Source: Chitinophagaceae bacterium
GTDB taxonomy: Bacteria > Bacteroidota > Bacteroidia > Chitinophagales > UBA10324
Length of the DNA stretch: 64,000 nt
NCBI GenBank assembly: GCA_947469485.1
Contig: CANIPU010000001.1
Span: 62,001 to 126,000 of the forward strand
Direction of reading: 5' to 3'
A program made the position numbers and the translations under genes. Below are positions 26,369-35,581 of the stretch, in pieces. Every line of letters begins with the position of its first letter. The stretch's first letter is position 1. The notes below the pieces were generated by a model, which saw nothing but the letters and a program-made list of their open reading frames with translations, was not told the DNA's origin and ran no database searches.

Positions 26369-26791
26369 TTATAATTCTTCGAGGGTAGTAATGTTTGATG
26401 CATTACTAACATCAGTCGCAGTTAATTTTTTCTTGTCGATGAATTCAATGTGAAAACTACCAGGAGCCAAAAGAGAATCTGAAGGAGTGATTGACAAAAC
26501 ATCATCCTTCACTATCCAGGTATAGTTGGCAGAAATAGAAATAGGAAACCCTAATAAATTATAAGAAATTGTATAAACTCCGTTACAGGGTTCATCCTTC
26601 TTTTTACAATCACTGAACTGGTATTGCGCGGTTGCACCCAATAAAAGAGCAGCATTAATGATTGAATCAGTAGTTGAAGTCAGTTTCCATGTACCTGAAA
26701 GATTTTTACGGATTTTATGCTCCTTGCTACATGCACCAAAAAGCACAATCATTATTAATAATGCCGATGCTGTTTTTAAAATATTCTTCAT
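26369..26791 (-). CDS. lipocalin-like lipoprotein
   Basis: 140 aa from ATG 26791, chosen because it gives a proper signal peptide with lipobox LFGAC; an upstream in-frame ATG adds 11 polar residues. The mature start KIRKNLSGTWKLTSTTDS and strand pattern match the lipocalin-like (DUF4923/lipocalin_5-type) families common in Bacteroidota. Ligand unknown. It lies downstream of dnaE2 and is on the same strand, 69 bp away. Confidence 0.65.
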   Translation of the reverse strand: MKNILKTASALLIMIVLFGACSKEHKIRKNLSGTWKLTSTTDSIINAALLLGATAQYQFSDCKKKDEPCNGVYTISYNLLGFPISISANYTWIVKDDVLSITPSDSLLAPGSFHIEFIDKKKLTATDVSNASNITTLEEL

Positions 26792-26860
26792 TAATTTTTT
26801 ATTTGAACACAAGATTAATTGCATTGCTGATTAGTTGCATTTTGATTGAATGAAATTTAT

Positions 26861-29830
26861 TCACGCTACTTTCAAAGTGTGTTGTTCCTGCTTCATCAAA
26901 TCTTCTCTTGTAATAAAATCCAGTTTATGCATGGCAGTAACTTCCAGGCTGTAAAATCCAAATTCTTCAGCTACTCTACCTGTAATGCGATAACAACCTC
27001 GCCCGCGAAACGGAAACATTTTTGTTTCATTTGGAAAATGAGTGGTGTCGAAAAAGAATCCATCGCGGTCGAGCCAGGTACCGAAGCGCATTTCATCTCC
27101 TCTTTTTGTTCGGGTGTACTTGGTGGTTACGAGGTAGCCAATCATCACCACAATTTTTCCATTGTGATTTTTTAAATCGTGCGAAAGAATTGCTGTTGCG
27201 ATTTCTTCCTTCAACAAATCAAAAGGTGAGCACAACGGGAAACCGAGCAACTCAATTTCATCGAGGGCATCATCGAGTTGATGGTATGAGAGAACAGGTA
27301 GTGTAAAATTGGTTGGAGGCATAGCAAAAAGTTCGGGATGCGGAGCAGTATGTTTTTCGTTGCCAAGCACGGTATGAATATCCCACAACAATTGTTTCTT
27401 ACTTCGACCCGTGAAACGAAAAGCACCAATGCGCACGAGTATGCGCAACTGGTCGAGCGTGCAATTCACGCGATTGCAAAAATCTTCAAGACTGAGAAAT
27501 GCTCCGTGTAATTTTCGTTCAGCTTCTATTCGCTGCGAAGTGGTTGCTTCCATTTCGGCCAGGTGAATGAAGCCGAGAAAAATATCATCACCCGAAATTG
27601 TGGTGAGGTGATTGCTTCGGTTAATGTCGGGTGCGTGAATATTGGCGCCGCTCATGTGCGCTTCGTGCACATAAAATTCGGTTTGATAAAACCCGCCGAA
27701 ATTATTTATCACACCCACCATAAATTCTTTAGGATAATAAGTTTTCAAAAACAAACTCTGGTAGCTCTCCACCGCATACGATGCCGAGTGCCCTTTTGAA
27801 AAAGCATAGCCGGCAAAGCTTTCAATCTGCCGCCACACTTCGGTAGTTATTTTTCGTTCATAACCCTTCGCATCGCAGTTGGCGAAAAATTTTTCTTTCA
27901 CTTTATCAAACTCTTCGCGCCCGCGGAATTTTCCCGACATGCCACGGCGCAACATATCGGCTTCGGTGAGTGTGAGCCCGGCAAAGTAGTGCGCCACTTT
28001 TATCACATCTTCCTGATACACCATGATGCCGTAAGTTTCCGCCATCAGTTCCTGCATGAACGGATGAATGTATGTGCGCTGCGAAGCATCACGATGGCGA
28101 ACAATGTATTCGCGCATCATACCCGAACTCGCCACGCCCGGGCGAATGATGGAACTTGCCGCTACAAGAGATATATAATTATCAACTTCCAGTTTTTTCA
28201 GCAACATGCGCATCGCAGGACTCTCAATGTAAAAGCAACCCATGCATCGCGCATCGCGCAGGTTTGCTTTCATGTTTTCGTCCTGCTTAAATTTTTTTAT
28301 ATCGTGAATGTCAATTTCAATGTTACGGTTTTGTTTTACAATTTCCACTGTGTCTTTTATGTGTCCGAGTCCGCGTTGTGAAAGAATATCGAATTTGTAA
28401 AGCCCCACATCTTCCGCTTCAATCATGCTGAACTGCGAAACCGGAAAACCTTTTGGCGGATTACTCAGTGCGGTGTAATAAGTCAGTGGTTTTTCTGAAA
28501 TCAGAATTCCTCCTGCGTGAATGCCGAGGTGCGCGGGGAAACCATACAAGCGCTCCACATAACGGTAAATTAATTTCCCTGTTTCGTGCGATGGTTCGCT
28601 TCGTTTAAAATTATCGGCGAGCGAATCAATTTCATTTTTTGGTAAGCCAAAAACTTTTCCCAACTCACGAATCACTGCGTTGGCTTTAAACTCGCTGTAA
28701 GTGGCGAGCATGCTGGCGCAATAATTTTTTCCGTACTTGTTCAGAATAAACTCAATCACTTCATCGCGATCTTTCCAGCTGAAATCCAAATCGAAATCGG
28801 GCGGACTGGTGCGCGATGGATTTATGAACCTCTCGAAATACAAATCCAGATCAATAGGGTCAACATCGGTAATGCGCAACAGGTAAGCCACCATGCTGTT
28901 AGCGCCGCTGCCGCGACCGATGTAAAAAAAATTCTTCTGCTGTGCGAATGATACAATGTCGTGATTGATGAGAAAGTATGAAGCAAAATTCCCCTCTTGT
29001 ATCATGCACAGTTCTTTTTTCAGGCGCTCCAGAATTCTTCCACCTACATTTTCATACCGATACTTAAGCGCCTCATAACAGAATTTTCGCAATTGCTGCA
29101 TATCGCTTTCCACACTTACTGTAAAATATTTTTTGTTCTTGCTTTTTCCGAAATCAAAATCAATGCTGCACTGCTCCAATAATTTATTCGCATTATCAAT
29201 GAGAAAAGGAAACAGTGCAAAAATCTTTTGCGCATCTGCTTCTGTCATCATCACTTCGGTTTCATCAGCTGTTTCAGTTTTAGATAATTTGCTGAGCAAA
29301 GTATTGTTGGCAACAGCACGCAACAACCGGTGAATGTTAAAATCAATTTTTGTGCTGACGGTGACAGTAAAAAGAGCCACTAATTTCTCTTGTTGGTTTT
29401 TTAGTTTGGAGAAAAGCAGCTTGTTAATGTCGGCCGGACGAATGCCTATGAATTCATTTTCGTTAAGTGTGGGTGGTTGTTTTCCGAAAGGATAAATTAC
29501 AAATACTTTTTCGAAAGCAGGGGCATGTGGGGGAATCGGTTCTTCAGTTTGTAAATGATGCGTGAGTAATTCATTCAGTTCGCGAAAGCCCTCGTTGTTT
29601 TTTGCAATGCAAATGAATTGTTGTTGTGCGCCATTTCGAAAATCAATTCCAACGACAGGAAAAACATGATACTTCGGAGCAAGACGAACAAAGTCGAGTA
29701 CGCCCGATGTGTTGTTGATGTCGGTGAGTGCAATGCGATTAATGTTGTTTTTTTTTGCCTCACCGAGCAACCGCTCAATACTAAGTGTGCCGTATTTCAA
29801 ACTGAAATAGCTATGACAATTGAGAAACAT
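26861..29830 (-). CDS. dnaE2: error-prone DNA polymerase III alpha subunit, DnaE2 type
   Basis: 989 aa, shorter than replicative DnaE (about 1160). N-terminal PHP domain (1-210), polymerase core and a C-terminal OB-fold region (about 900-975: KIVVMIGYLVTTKYTRTKRGDEMRFGTWLD). Catalytic acids: Asp347 and Asp349 in PDFDLDF and Asp481 in YKFDILSQ. The PHP metal site is incomplete: the expected HxH reads NCH and TDH reads TDI, so no proofreading activity is expected. The tau-binding end of replicative DnaE is absent. Its promoter carries the same paired dyads as dinB, linking the two polymerases in one regulon. Confidence 0.88.
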   Translation of the reverse strand: MFLNCHSYFSLKYGTLSIERLLGEAKKNNINRIALTDINNTSGVLDFVRLAPKYHVFPVVGIDFRNGAQQQFICIAKNNEGFRELNELLTHHLQTEEPIPPHAPAFEKVFVIYPFGKQPPTLNENEFIGIRPADINKLLFSKLKNQQEKLVALFTVTVSTKIDFNIHRLLRAVANNTLLSKLSKTETADETEVMMTEADAQKIFALFPFLIDNANKLLEQCSIDFDFGKSKNKKYFTVSVESDMQQLRKFCYEALKYRYENVGGRILERLKKELCMIQEGNFASYFLINHDIVSFAQQKNFFYIGRGSGANSMVAYLLRITDVDPIDLDLYFERFINPSRTSPPDFDLDFSWKDRDEVIEFILNKYGKNYCASMLATYSEFKANAVIRELGKVFGLPKNEIDSLADNFKRSEPSHETGKLIYRYVERLYGFPAHLGIHAGGILISEKPLTYYTALSNPPKGFPVSQFSMIEAEDVGLYKFDILSQRGLGHIKDTVEIVKQNRNIEIDIHDIKKFKQDENMKANLRDARCMGCFYIESPAMRMLLKKLEVDNYISLVAASSIIRPGVASSGMMREYIVRHRDASQRTYIHPFMQELMAETYGIMVYQEDVIKVAHYFAGLTLTEADMLRRGMSGKFRGREEFDKVKEKFFANCDAKGYERKITTEVWRQIESFAGYAFSKGHSASYAVESYQSLFLKTYYPKEFMVGVINNFGGFYQTEFYVHEAHMSGANIHAPDINRSNHLTTISGDDIFLGFIHLAEMEATTSQRIEAERKLHGAFLSLEDFCNRVNCTLDQLRILVRIGAFRFTGRSKKQLLWDIHTVLGNEKHTAPHPELFAMPPTNFTLPVLSYHQLDDALDEIELLGFPLCSPFDLLKEEIATAILSHDLKNHNGKIVVMIGYLVTTKYTRTKRGDEMRFGTWLDRDGFFFDTTHFPNETKMFPFRGRGCYRITGRVAEEFGFYSLEVTAMHKLDFITREDLMKQEQHTLKVA

Positions 29831-29834
29831 AATG

Positions 29835-29872
29835 ATTGTATTACAAACAAATATATACTTGTATTACAATCA
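29835..29872. promoter_or_regulatory. dnaE2 promoter with paired 11-bp operator dyads
   Basis: Read on the minus strand: TTG (29872-29870), 1 nt, TTGTAATACAA (29868-29858), 3 nt, TATATTTG (29854-29847), 1 nt, TTGTAATACAA (29845-29835). Both 11-mers are perfect TTGTA-n-TACAA dyads, 23 bp apart centre to centre. The downstream one ends 5 nt before the ATG, so it covers the start of transcription. Confidence 0.78.
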
Positions 29873-29896
29873 ATTAATTTTTATATTTAAAAAGTC

Positions 29897-29932
29897 AAAA
29901 AAAAATCCGCTTCAGTTTCCCGAAGCGGATTT
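29897..29932 (-). terminator. intrinsic terminator after fusA
   Basis: Eleven-bp perfect stem (29903-29913 with 29922-29932), 8-nt loop, and a run of T on the minus strand (A-run at 29897-29905 on plus). Ends the rpsL-rpsG-fusA unit. Confidence 0.82.
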
Positions 29933-29953
29933 ATATTTTCAATTAATTAAAAA

Positions 29954-32092
29954 TCATTCAGCGGCAGTCTTCTGTCTTCCTTTTGCTTTTGCTATTACTT
30001 CTTCGGCCACATTATTTGGCGCAGGAGCATAGTGCGAGAATTCCATTATAGAAGTTGCACGGCCAGATGAGATGGTGCGCAGCTGAGTTACATAACCAAA
30101 CATTTCGCTTAGCGGAACTTTAGCTTTAATGATTTGCGCATTGGCTTTCATTTCCATGCTTTCCAACTGACCACGACGGCGGTTCATATCACCAACTACA
30201 TCACCGGTGTATTCTTCAGGTGAAACAATTTCCACTTTCATAATCGGCTCCAGTAAAATCGGTTTCGCTTTGCGGCAAGCTTCGCGGAATGCATACTTCG
30301 CACAAATTTCAAACGACATGGCATCGGAGTCAACCGCGTGGAACGAACCATCAAACAAGCGAACTTTCAAATCTTCCACCTGGTATCCTGCAAGCACACC
30401 GCTGTTCATTGCTTCTTTAAATCCTTTTTCAATGGATGGAATAAACTCGCGAGGAATAGAACCTCCGAATACATCATTGATAAATACCAATCCTTTTTCT
30501 TCAGGTCCCACAGGTCCAACTTCCACAATAATATCGGCAAACTTACCACGACCACCCGATTGCTTCTTGAACAACTCGCGATGCTCAATAGTTTTAGAAA
30601 TGGTTTCTTTGTAAGCAACCATCGGCGCACCCTGATTACACTCTACTTTAAATTCGCGCTTTAAACGGTCAACAATAATCTCTAAGTGCAATTCACCCAT
30701 TCCACTGATAATGGTTTGGCTGGTTTCGTCGTCAGTACGAACTTTAAAAGTTGGATCTTCTTCTGAAAGTTTATTCAACGCCATTCCGAGTTTATCTACA
30801 TCGGCCTGAGTTTTCGCTTCAATAGCAATACTTATTACAGGGTCAGGGAATTTAATGTTCTCCAGAATGATCGGATGCTTTTCATCGCACAGAGTATCAC
30901 CGGTTTTTATTTCTTTGAATCCAACCGCTGCTCCAATATCTCCTGCTTCAATGGTTTCAACCGGATTTTGTTTGTTAGCATGCATCTGGAAAATACGGGA
31001 GATACGCTCCTTCTTTCCTGAGCGTGTGTTCAACACATATGAACCTGCATCCAACTTACCTGAGTAAGCACGGAAGAAAGCCAAACGACCAACAAATGGA
31101 TCGGTCATAATTTTAAATGCCAGTGCAGAGAATGGTTCCTTGGTATCTGGACGGCGCAAAATTTCTTCGTTAGTATCAGGGTCAATTCCGGTAACAGCTT
31201 CAATATCCATTGGAGATGGAAGATACTGAACCACTGCATCCAATGCAGCCTGCACCCCTTTGTTTTTAAAAGAAGAACCGCACATCATCGGAATAATTGC
31301 TATGTCAATTGTTGCACGGCGAATGGCGTTACGAATTTCTTCCACTGAAATAGAACTTTCATCAGCGAAATATTTTTCCATTATCTTATCATCGTACTCG
31401 GCAACTGCTTCAATCATTTTTGTTCTCCACTCTTTCACATCGGCAACCATATCCTCCGGAATAGGAATTTCCTTGAAGGTCATTCCCTGAGTATCATCAT
31501 CCCAAACAATTGCTTTATTTAAAACAAGGTCAACTACTCCTTTAAATGTTTCTTCAGCGCCGATTGGCAATTGAAGCGGAACAGGATTAGCTCCCAATTT
31601 TTCTTTCACTTGTTTTACAACATCCAAAAAGTCAGCACCGCTTCTATCCATTTTATTTACAAAACCAATACGCGGAACTTTGTAACGATTAGCCTGACGC
31701 CAAACAGTTTCTGATTGTGGTTCTACACCTGACACGGCACAAAACAATGCAACCAATCCATCCAACACACGAAGCGAGCGCTCCACTTCCACTGTGAAAT
31801 CCACATGGCCCGGTGTATCAATGATATTGAATTTATATTGCTGCGTAGTATCAATTTTTTCTCCCTGATTCGTAGGATATTGCCAGAAGCAGGTTGTAGC
31901 AGCTGAAGTTATAGTGATTCCACGCTCTTTCTCCTGAACCATCCAGTCCATTGTTGCAGCACCATCATGTACTTCACCAATTTTGTGTGATACTCCGGTA
32001 TAATATAATATGCGCTCTGTAGTTGTTGTTTTACCCGCATCAATGTGCGCAGCAATGCCAATGTTCCTTGTGAACTTTAAATCGTAAGCCAT
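29954..32092 (-). CDS. fusA: elongation factor G
   Basis: 712 aa, full length. GTPase motifs: G1 [16 protein letters not shown]2 region ERGITI, G3 DTPGHVD and G4 NKMD. Domains II to V follow, with the domain IV tip loop and the C-terminal [20 protein letters not shown]. It drives ribosomal translocation. Last gene of the str unit, 20 bp after rpsG; tuf is not next to it. Confidence 0.99.
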   Translation of the reverse strand: MAYDLKFTRNIGIAAHIDAGKTTTTERILYYTGVSHKIGEVHDGAATMDWMVQEKERGITITSAATTCFWQYPTNQGEKIDTTQQYKFNIIDTPGHVDFTVEVERSLRVLDGLVALFCAVSGVEPQSETVWRQANRYKVPRIGFVNKMDRSGADFLDVVKQVKEKLGANPVPLQLPIGAEETFKGVVDLVLNKAIVWDDDTQGMTFKEIPIPEDMVADVKEWRTKMIEAVAEYDDKIMEKYFADESSISVEEIRNAIRRATIDIAIIPMMCGSSFKNKGVQAALDAVVQYLPSPMDIEAVTGIDPDTNEEILRRPDTKEPFSALAFKIMTDPFVGRLAFFRAYSGKLDAGSYVLNTRSGKKERISRIFQMHANKQNPVETIEAGDIGAAVGFKEIKTGDTLCDEKHPIILENIKFPDPVISIAIEAKTQADVDKLGMALNKLSEEDPTFKVRTDDETSQTIISGMGELHLEIIVDRLKREFKVECNQGAPMVAYKETISKTIEHRELFKKQSGGRGKFADIIVEVGPVGPEEKGLVFINDVFGGSIPREFIPSIEKGFKEAMNSGVLAGYQVEDLKVRLFDGSFHAVDSDAMSFEICAKYAFREACRKAKPILLEPIMKVEIVSPEEYTGDVVGDMNRRRGQLESMEMKANAQIIKAKVPLSEMFGYVTQLRTISSGRATSIMEFSHYAPAPNNVAEEVIAKAKGRQKTAAE

Positions 32093-32112
32093 GAAATTAA
32101 ATTGATAATTTG

Positions 32113-32580
32113 TTAAACTCTGAAATGTGCAAATGCTTTATTCGCATCAGCCATCTTATGAACATCTTCCTTCTTTTTAAAGGCAGCACCTTCGCCTTTT
32201 GTAGCAGCAATAATTTCAGCAGCTAATTTATCTGACATTGATTTGCCGTTGCGGTCGCCAGCATATTTAATCATCCATGTCATAGCCATAAAAGTGCGGC
32301 GGGTTGGTCGAACTTCGCTTGGAATCTGAAAGGTAGAACCACCAATACGACGGCTACGAACTTCTACATTCGGACCGATATTTTCCATTGCCTTCTTCCA
32401 CATTTCATGTCCGCTTTCTTTGGTAATATCTGCTACCTTATCAAAAGTATCATAGACAATTTTGTAAGCAACAGATTTTTTACCTTGCTTCATCAGGGTG
32501 TTTACAAAGCGGGTAATCATTGGATCGTTAAACTTCGGATCCGGTAACAGGGCCTTCTTTTTTGCGCGGGTCTTTCTCAT
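32113..32580 (-). CDS. rpsG: 30S ribosomal protein S7
   Basis: 155 aa. S7 starts assembly of the 30S head. [36 protein letters not shown] at the N-terminus in family form; GNVGPN-like [20 protein letters not shown] and the end [13 protein letters not shown] are diagnostic. Standard position between rpsL and fusA. Confidence 0.99.
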   Translation of the reverse strand: MRKTRAKKKALLPDPKFNDPMITRFVNTLMKQGKKSVAYKIVYDTFDKVADITKESGHEMWKKAMENIGPNVEVRSRRIGGSTFQIPSEVRPTRRTFMAMTWMIKYAGDRNGKSMSDKLAAEIIAATKGEGAAFKKKEDVHKMADANKAFAHFRV

Positions 32581-32617
32581 TATTACTTATTACTGAATTA
32601 TCAGTTTGAATTATTAA

Positions 32618-33022
32618 TTATTTCTTTTTTGCAGCAGCAGCGGGAGCACCGGCTTTAGGGCGCTTGGTTCCGTACTTACTTCGACTTTGTTTACGGTCAT
32701 TTACACCGGCAGTATCTAATGCACCACGAACAATGTGGTAACGAACTCCAGGTAAATCTTTTACACGACCACCGCGAATCAACACAATGGAGTGTTCCTG
32801 TAGATTGTGACCTTCACCAGGGATATAAGAGATAACTTCAATGCCATTGGTCAGGCGAACTTTCGCAACCTTACGCAATGCTGAGTTTGGTTTCTTAGGG
32901 GTTGTGGTGTACACTTTTGTACAAACTCCACGCTTTTGAGGGCTAGCATTAAGTGCGCGAGACTTGCTCTTCGCCTTGATGATTTTACGACCTTTTCTTA
33001 CAAGTTGTTGAATGGTAGGCAT
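32618..33022 (-). CDS. rpsL: 30S ribosomal protein S12
   Basis: 134 aa. S12 controls decoding fidelity. Core motifs: [31 protein letters not shown] with the lysine that streptomycin resistance alters (TPKKPNSA), and [17 protein letters not shown]. The tail is Ala/Lys-rich ([12 protein letters not shown]). First gene of the str unit. Confidence 0.99.
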   Translation of the reverse strand: MPTIQQLVRKGRKIIKAKSKSRALNASPQKRGVCTKVYTTTPKKPNSALRKVAKVRLTNGIEVISYIPGEGHNLQEHSIVLIRGGRVKDLPGVRYHIVRGALDTAGVNDRKQSRSKYGTKRPKAGAPAAAAKKK

Positions 33023-33055
33023 TCAGGGTTATTTTACTTTATTTTTTTGGGACGG

Positions 33056-33086
33056 CAAAGGAAAACAATAAAAGTCAAAATATCAA
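33056..33086 (-). promoter_or_regulatory. promoter of rpsL-rpsG-fusA
   Basis: Minus strand: TTG (33086-33084), 20 nt, TTCCTTTG (33063-33056). Second -7 base deviates from TAnnTTTG; position, about 34 nt before the ATG, fits. Confidence 0.55.
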
Positions 33087-33168
33087 CACAGTTTCGTGAA
33101 AAAGATTAATTAGCTAAAAAGCCCCTTTTCTGATTGTTTAAAAAGCAAAAATGATTTTCACATTTTAG

Positions 33169-33197
33169 TTTGCGGCTAACTTGAAATTTTATCTTTA
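33169..33197 (+). promoter_or_regulatory. possible pepP promoter
   Basis: TTTG (33169-33172), 17 nt, TATCTTTA (33190-33197), one mismatch in the last base of the -7 element; 22 nt before the ATG at 33220. Confidence 0.45.
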
Positions 33198-33219
33198 CCG
33201 CCCTCATAAAAAAACTACC

Positions 33220-34512
33220 ATGAAGTATATACCCGCGTCCAATTCTCTCTTTATTGAAAACCGTCAGCGCTTTATAAGCAAAATGAAGCCGAACTCAATG
33301 GCTATATTTCATAGTAATGATCAAATGCCGCGCAGTGGCGACCAGACTTTTTATTTCCGTCAGAATGCTGATTTATATTGGTTGACCGGTATTGATCAGG
33401 AAGATACGATGCTTATTTTATATCCTGATTCACCAAGACCTGAATACAGAGAAGTTTTATTATTAAGGAAAACCAACGAAGTAATCGCTGTTTGGGAAGG
33501 CCATAAATACACTATTGATGAAGCCAAAAAAGCATCCGGAGTAAAGAATATTATATGGAATGAAGAATTTGATACCATAGTTAATGTATTAATGGTATAT
33601 GCTGAAAATGTTTATCTCAATTTAAATGAAAATGACCGTGCTGTAATTAAAGTACCTTATCGTGACTTGCGCTTCGCAAATGAGTTGCAAAGTCGTTACC
33701 CATTGCATAATTATGAAAGAGGTGGGAGATTAATGAATGAATTACGCTCCATAAAATCTGAAGGTGAAATAAAACTGATTCGTGAAGCTTGTTCAATTAC
33801 AGAGAAAGCTTTTCGAAGAGTAATGAAAGTGATGAAGCCCGGAGTGATGGAGTATGAAATAGAAGCCGAAATTATTTCGGAGTTTGTGCGTAATCGCGCG
33901 ACGGATCATGCGTATTATCCTATTATCGCGAGTGGAGCAAGTGCATGTGTATTACACTATGTTGAGAACAATAAAGAATGCAAGGATGGAGATATGATTT
34001 TGATGGATTTTGGTTGTGAGTATGCCAACTATGCTTCTGATTTAACCCGAACTATTCCCGTGAATGGCAAATTCACTCCTCGTCAGAAAGAAATTTACAA
34101 TGCGGTTTTGCGGGTGATGAAGCAAGCAAAACAAATGCTCCGACCAGGAAAAATTTTAAACGATCTGAATAACGAAGTAGGGAAAATTATGGAGGGCGAA
34201 CTCATCAAGCTCGGTTTGCTGAATGCCAATGAAGTGAAAAAGCAAAATCCGGATGCGCCGCTTTATAAAAAATATTTCATGCATGGCACTTCGCACTTCA
34301 TGGGATTAGATGTACACGATATAGGAAACCGATATGGTCAAATGAAAGCCGGAATGGTTTTTACATGCGAGCCCGGTATTTATGTTCCTGAAGAAAATAT
34401 CGGAATCAGAATTGAAAATGATATTTTGATTACTGATACAGACCAGATTGATTTGATGAGTACTATTCCGATTGAAGTTGAAGAGATTGAACAATTAATG
34501 CAAAGTAAATGA
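33220..34512 (+). CDS. pepP: Xaa-Pro aminopeptidase (aminopeptidase P)
   Basis: 430 aa from ATG 33220, chosen over 33181 because the shorter form begins at the usual family position (YIPASNSLFIENRQRF) and the longer start overlaps the -7 element. It removes N-terminal residues that precede proline. The metal ligands are complete: MDFG, SDLTRT, HGTSHFMGLDVHD, CEPG and IRIEND. Its stop overlaps the pssA start by 4 bp. Confidence 0.95.
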   Translation: MKYIPASNSLFIENRQRFISKMKPNSMAIFHSNDQMPRSGDQTFYFRQNADLYWLTGIDQEDTMLILYPDSPRPEYREVLLLRKTNEVIAVWEGHKYTIDEAKKASGVKNIIWNEEFDTIVNVLMVYAENVYLNLNENDRAVIKVPYRDLRFANELQSRYPLHNYERGGRLMNELRSIKSEGEIKLIREACSITEKAFRRVMKVMKPGVMEYEIEAEIISEFVRNRATDHAYYPIIASGASACVLHYVENNKECKDGDMILMDFGCEYANYASDLTRTIPVNGKFTPRQKEIYNAVLRVMKQAKQMLRPGKILNDLNNEVGKIMEGELIKLGLLNANEVKKQNPDAPLYKKYFMHGTSHFMGLDVHDIGNRYGQMKAGMVFTCEPGIYVPEENIGIRIENDILITDTDQIDLMSTIPIEVEEIEQLMQSK

Positions 34513-35291
34513 AGCTTATAAAACAAATTCCGAACATGCTTACACTCCTCAACCTCACTTTAGGTTGTATTGGAATATTGTATGCTTTCGACGAACGCTA
34601 TTTTATTTTAACAAAAGGGCAACACGGAATTTACCAGACTTTTGAAATCAACAATCGTTTATTCACCAGTGGTTTTTGCATTTTACTTGCTGCTGTTATA
34701 GATTTTTTAGACGGGTTCGTAGCCAGGTTGCTGAATGCTAAATCTGAGATTGGAAAACAATTGGACTCGCTTGCCGATATGGTGACCTTCGGAGTGTTGC
34801 CTGCCATAATTATTTATCAGTTGTTGGAGCGCGCTTATTTTTTAGAAAGCGGAGCATTATATACGAGTAAATTATTTATGCTTCCGGCATTATTAATTGC
34901 GTGTGCAGCTTGCTGGCGATTGTCAAAATTTAATATTGATGTAAGACAGCATGAAAATTTCATAGGGTTACCATCACCGGCAAATGCAATTTTCATTGCC
35001 AGTCTTCCACTTATATATATAGGTAATGACTATGGTTTAGGAAATCTGTTAATCAACAAATGGATTTTGTACGGAATCACCATTTTGTTTTCTTGGCTGA
35101 TGGTTTCAGAACTGAAAATGTTTTCACTGAAAATTAAATCACTCGGGTGGAGAGGAAATGAGTTGCGTGTGATTTTTATTTTACTATCGTTGCTCCTGAT
35201 TTTTTTCATGCACTGGACCGGATTAGCACTTTCAATAATTTCTTACATACTACTTTCCATCATCAATTCATTTTTAGCAAAACCGGAATAG
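34509..35291 (+). CDS. pssA: CDP-diacylglycerol-serine O-phosphatidyltransferase
   Basis: 260 aa inner-membrane enzyme making phosphatidylserine, the precursor of phosphatidylethanolamine. The CDP-alcohol phosphotransferase motif fits exactly: D-x2-D-G-x2-A-R-x8-G-x3-D-x3-D in DFLDGFVARLLNAKSEIGKQ and following residues. Six to eight hydrophobic segments follow. It overlaps pepP by 4 bp (ATGA). Confidence 0.95.
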   Translation: MKLIKQIPNMLTLLNLTLGCIGILYAFDERYFILTKGQHGIYQTFEINNRLFTSGFCILLAAVIDFLDGFVARLLNAKSEIGKQLDSLADMVTFGVLPAIIIYQLLERAYFLESGALYTSKLFMLPALLIACAACWRLSKFNIDVRQHENFIGLPSPANAIFIASLPLIYIGNDYGLGNLLINKWILYGITILFSWLMVSELKMFSLKIKSLGWRGNELRVIFILLSLLLIFFMHWTGLALSIISYILLSIINSFLAKPE

Positions 35292-35332
35292 CAAAAATTT
35301 AAAATTCATTTTCAAAAATTTTCAATCATAAT

Positions 35333-35581
35333 ATGATTTACACAGCAGAAATTAATGTAATGCCGCTAAAAGAATTGCTCGACCCTCAAGGCAAAGCAGT
35401 CGTATCTGGATTAAAAAATCTCGGCATCAACGAAGCGAAAGATGTACGCATTGGCAAGCACATCACCATTCAGATAGAAGCAGAAACAGAAAAAATTGCT
35501 AATGAAAAAGTAGAAACTGCCTGCAAAAAATTATTATCGAATCAGGTGATGGAATATTATGAGTTCACCTTGCATTTGTAG
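35333..35581 (+). CDS. purS: phosphoribosylformylglycinamidine synthase subunit PurS
   Basis: 82 aa, the usual PurS size. PurS bridges PurQ and PurL in the formylglycinamidine ribonucleotide synthase complex of purine synthesis. Motifs: PLKELLDPQGKAV, LGINEAKDVRIGKHI and the C-terminal KLLSNQVMEYYEF. purQ and purL are not in the window, so it is unlinked here. Its 3' end overlaps the next gene by 23 bp. Confidence 0.92.
   Translation: MIYTAEINVMPLKELLDPQGKAVVSGLKNLGINEAKDVRIGKHITIQIEAETEKIANEKVETACKKLLSNQVMEYYEFTLHL

Noticed and set aside
27989-28381. Open frame opposite dnaE2
   Set aside because: Antisense to the conserved polymerase core and rich in His/Phe, as expected from the complement of coding sequence.
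21727-29953. Block B as a mobile element or prophage
   Set aside because: An S24 repressor alone suggested a phage, but no integrase, structural phage gene, transposase, terminal repeat or tRNA attachment site is present, and the neighbours are housekeeping-like genes.
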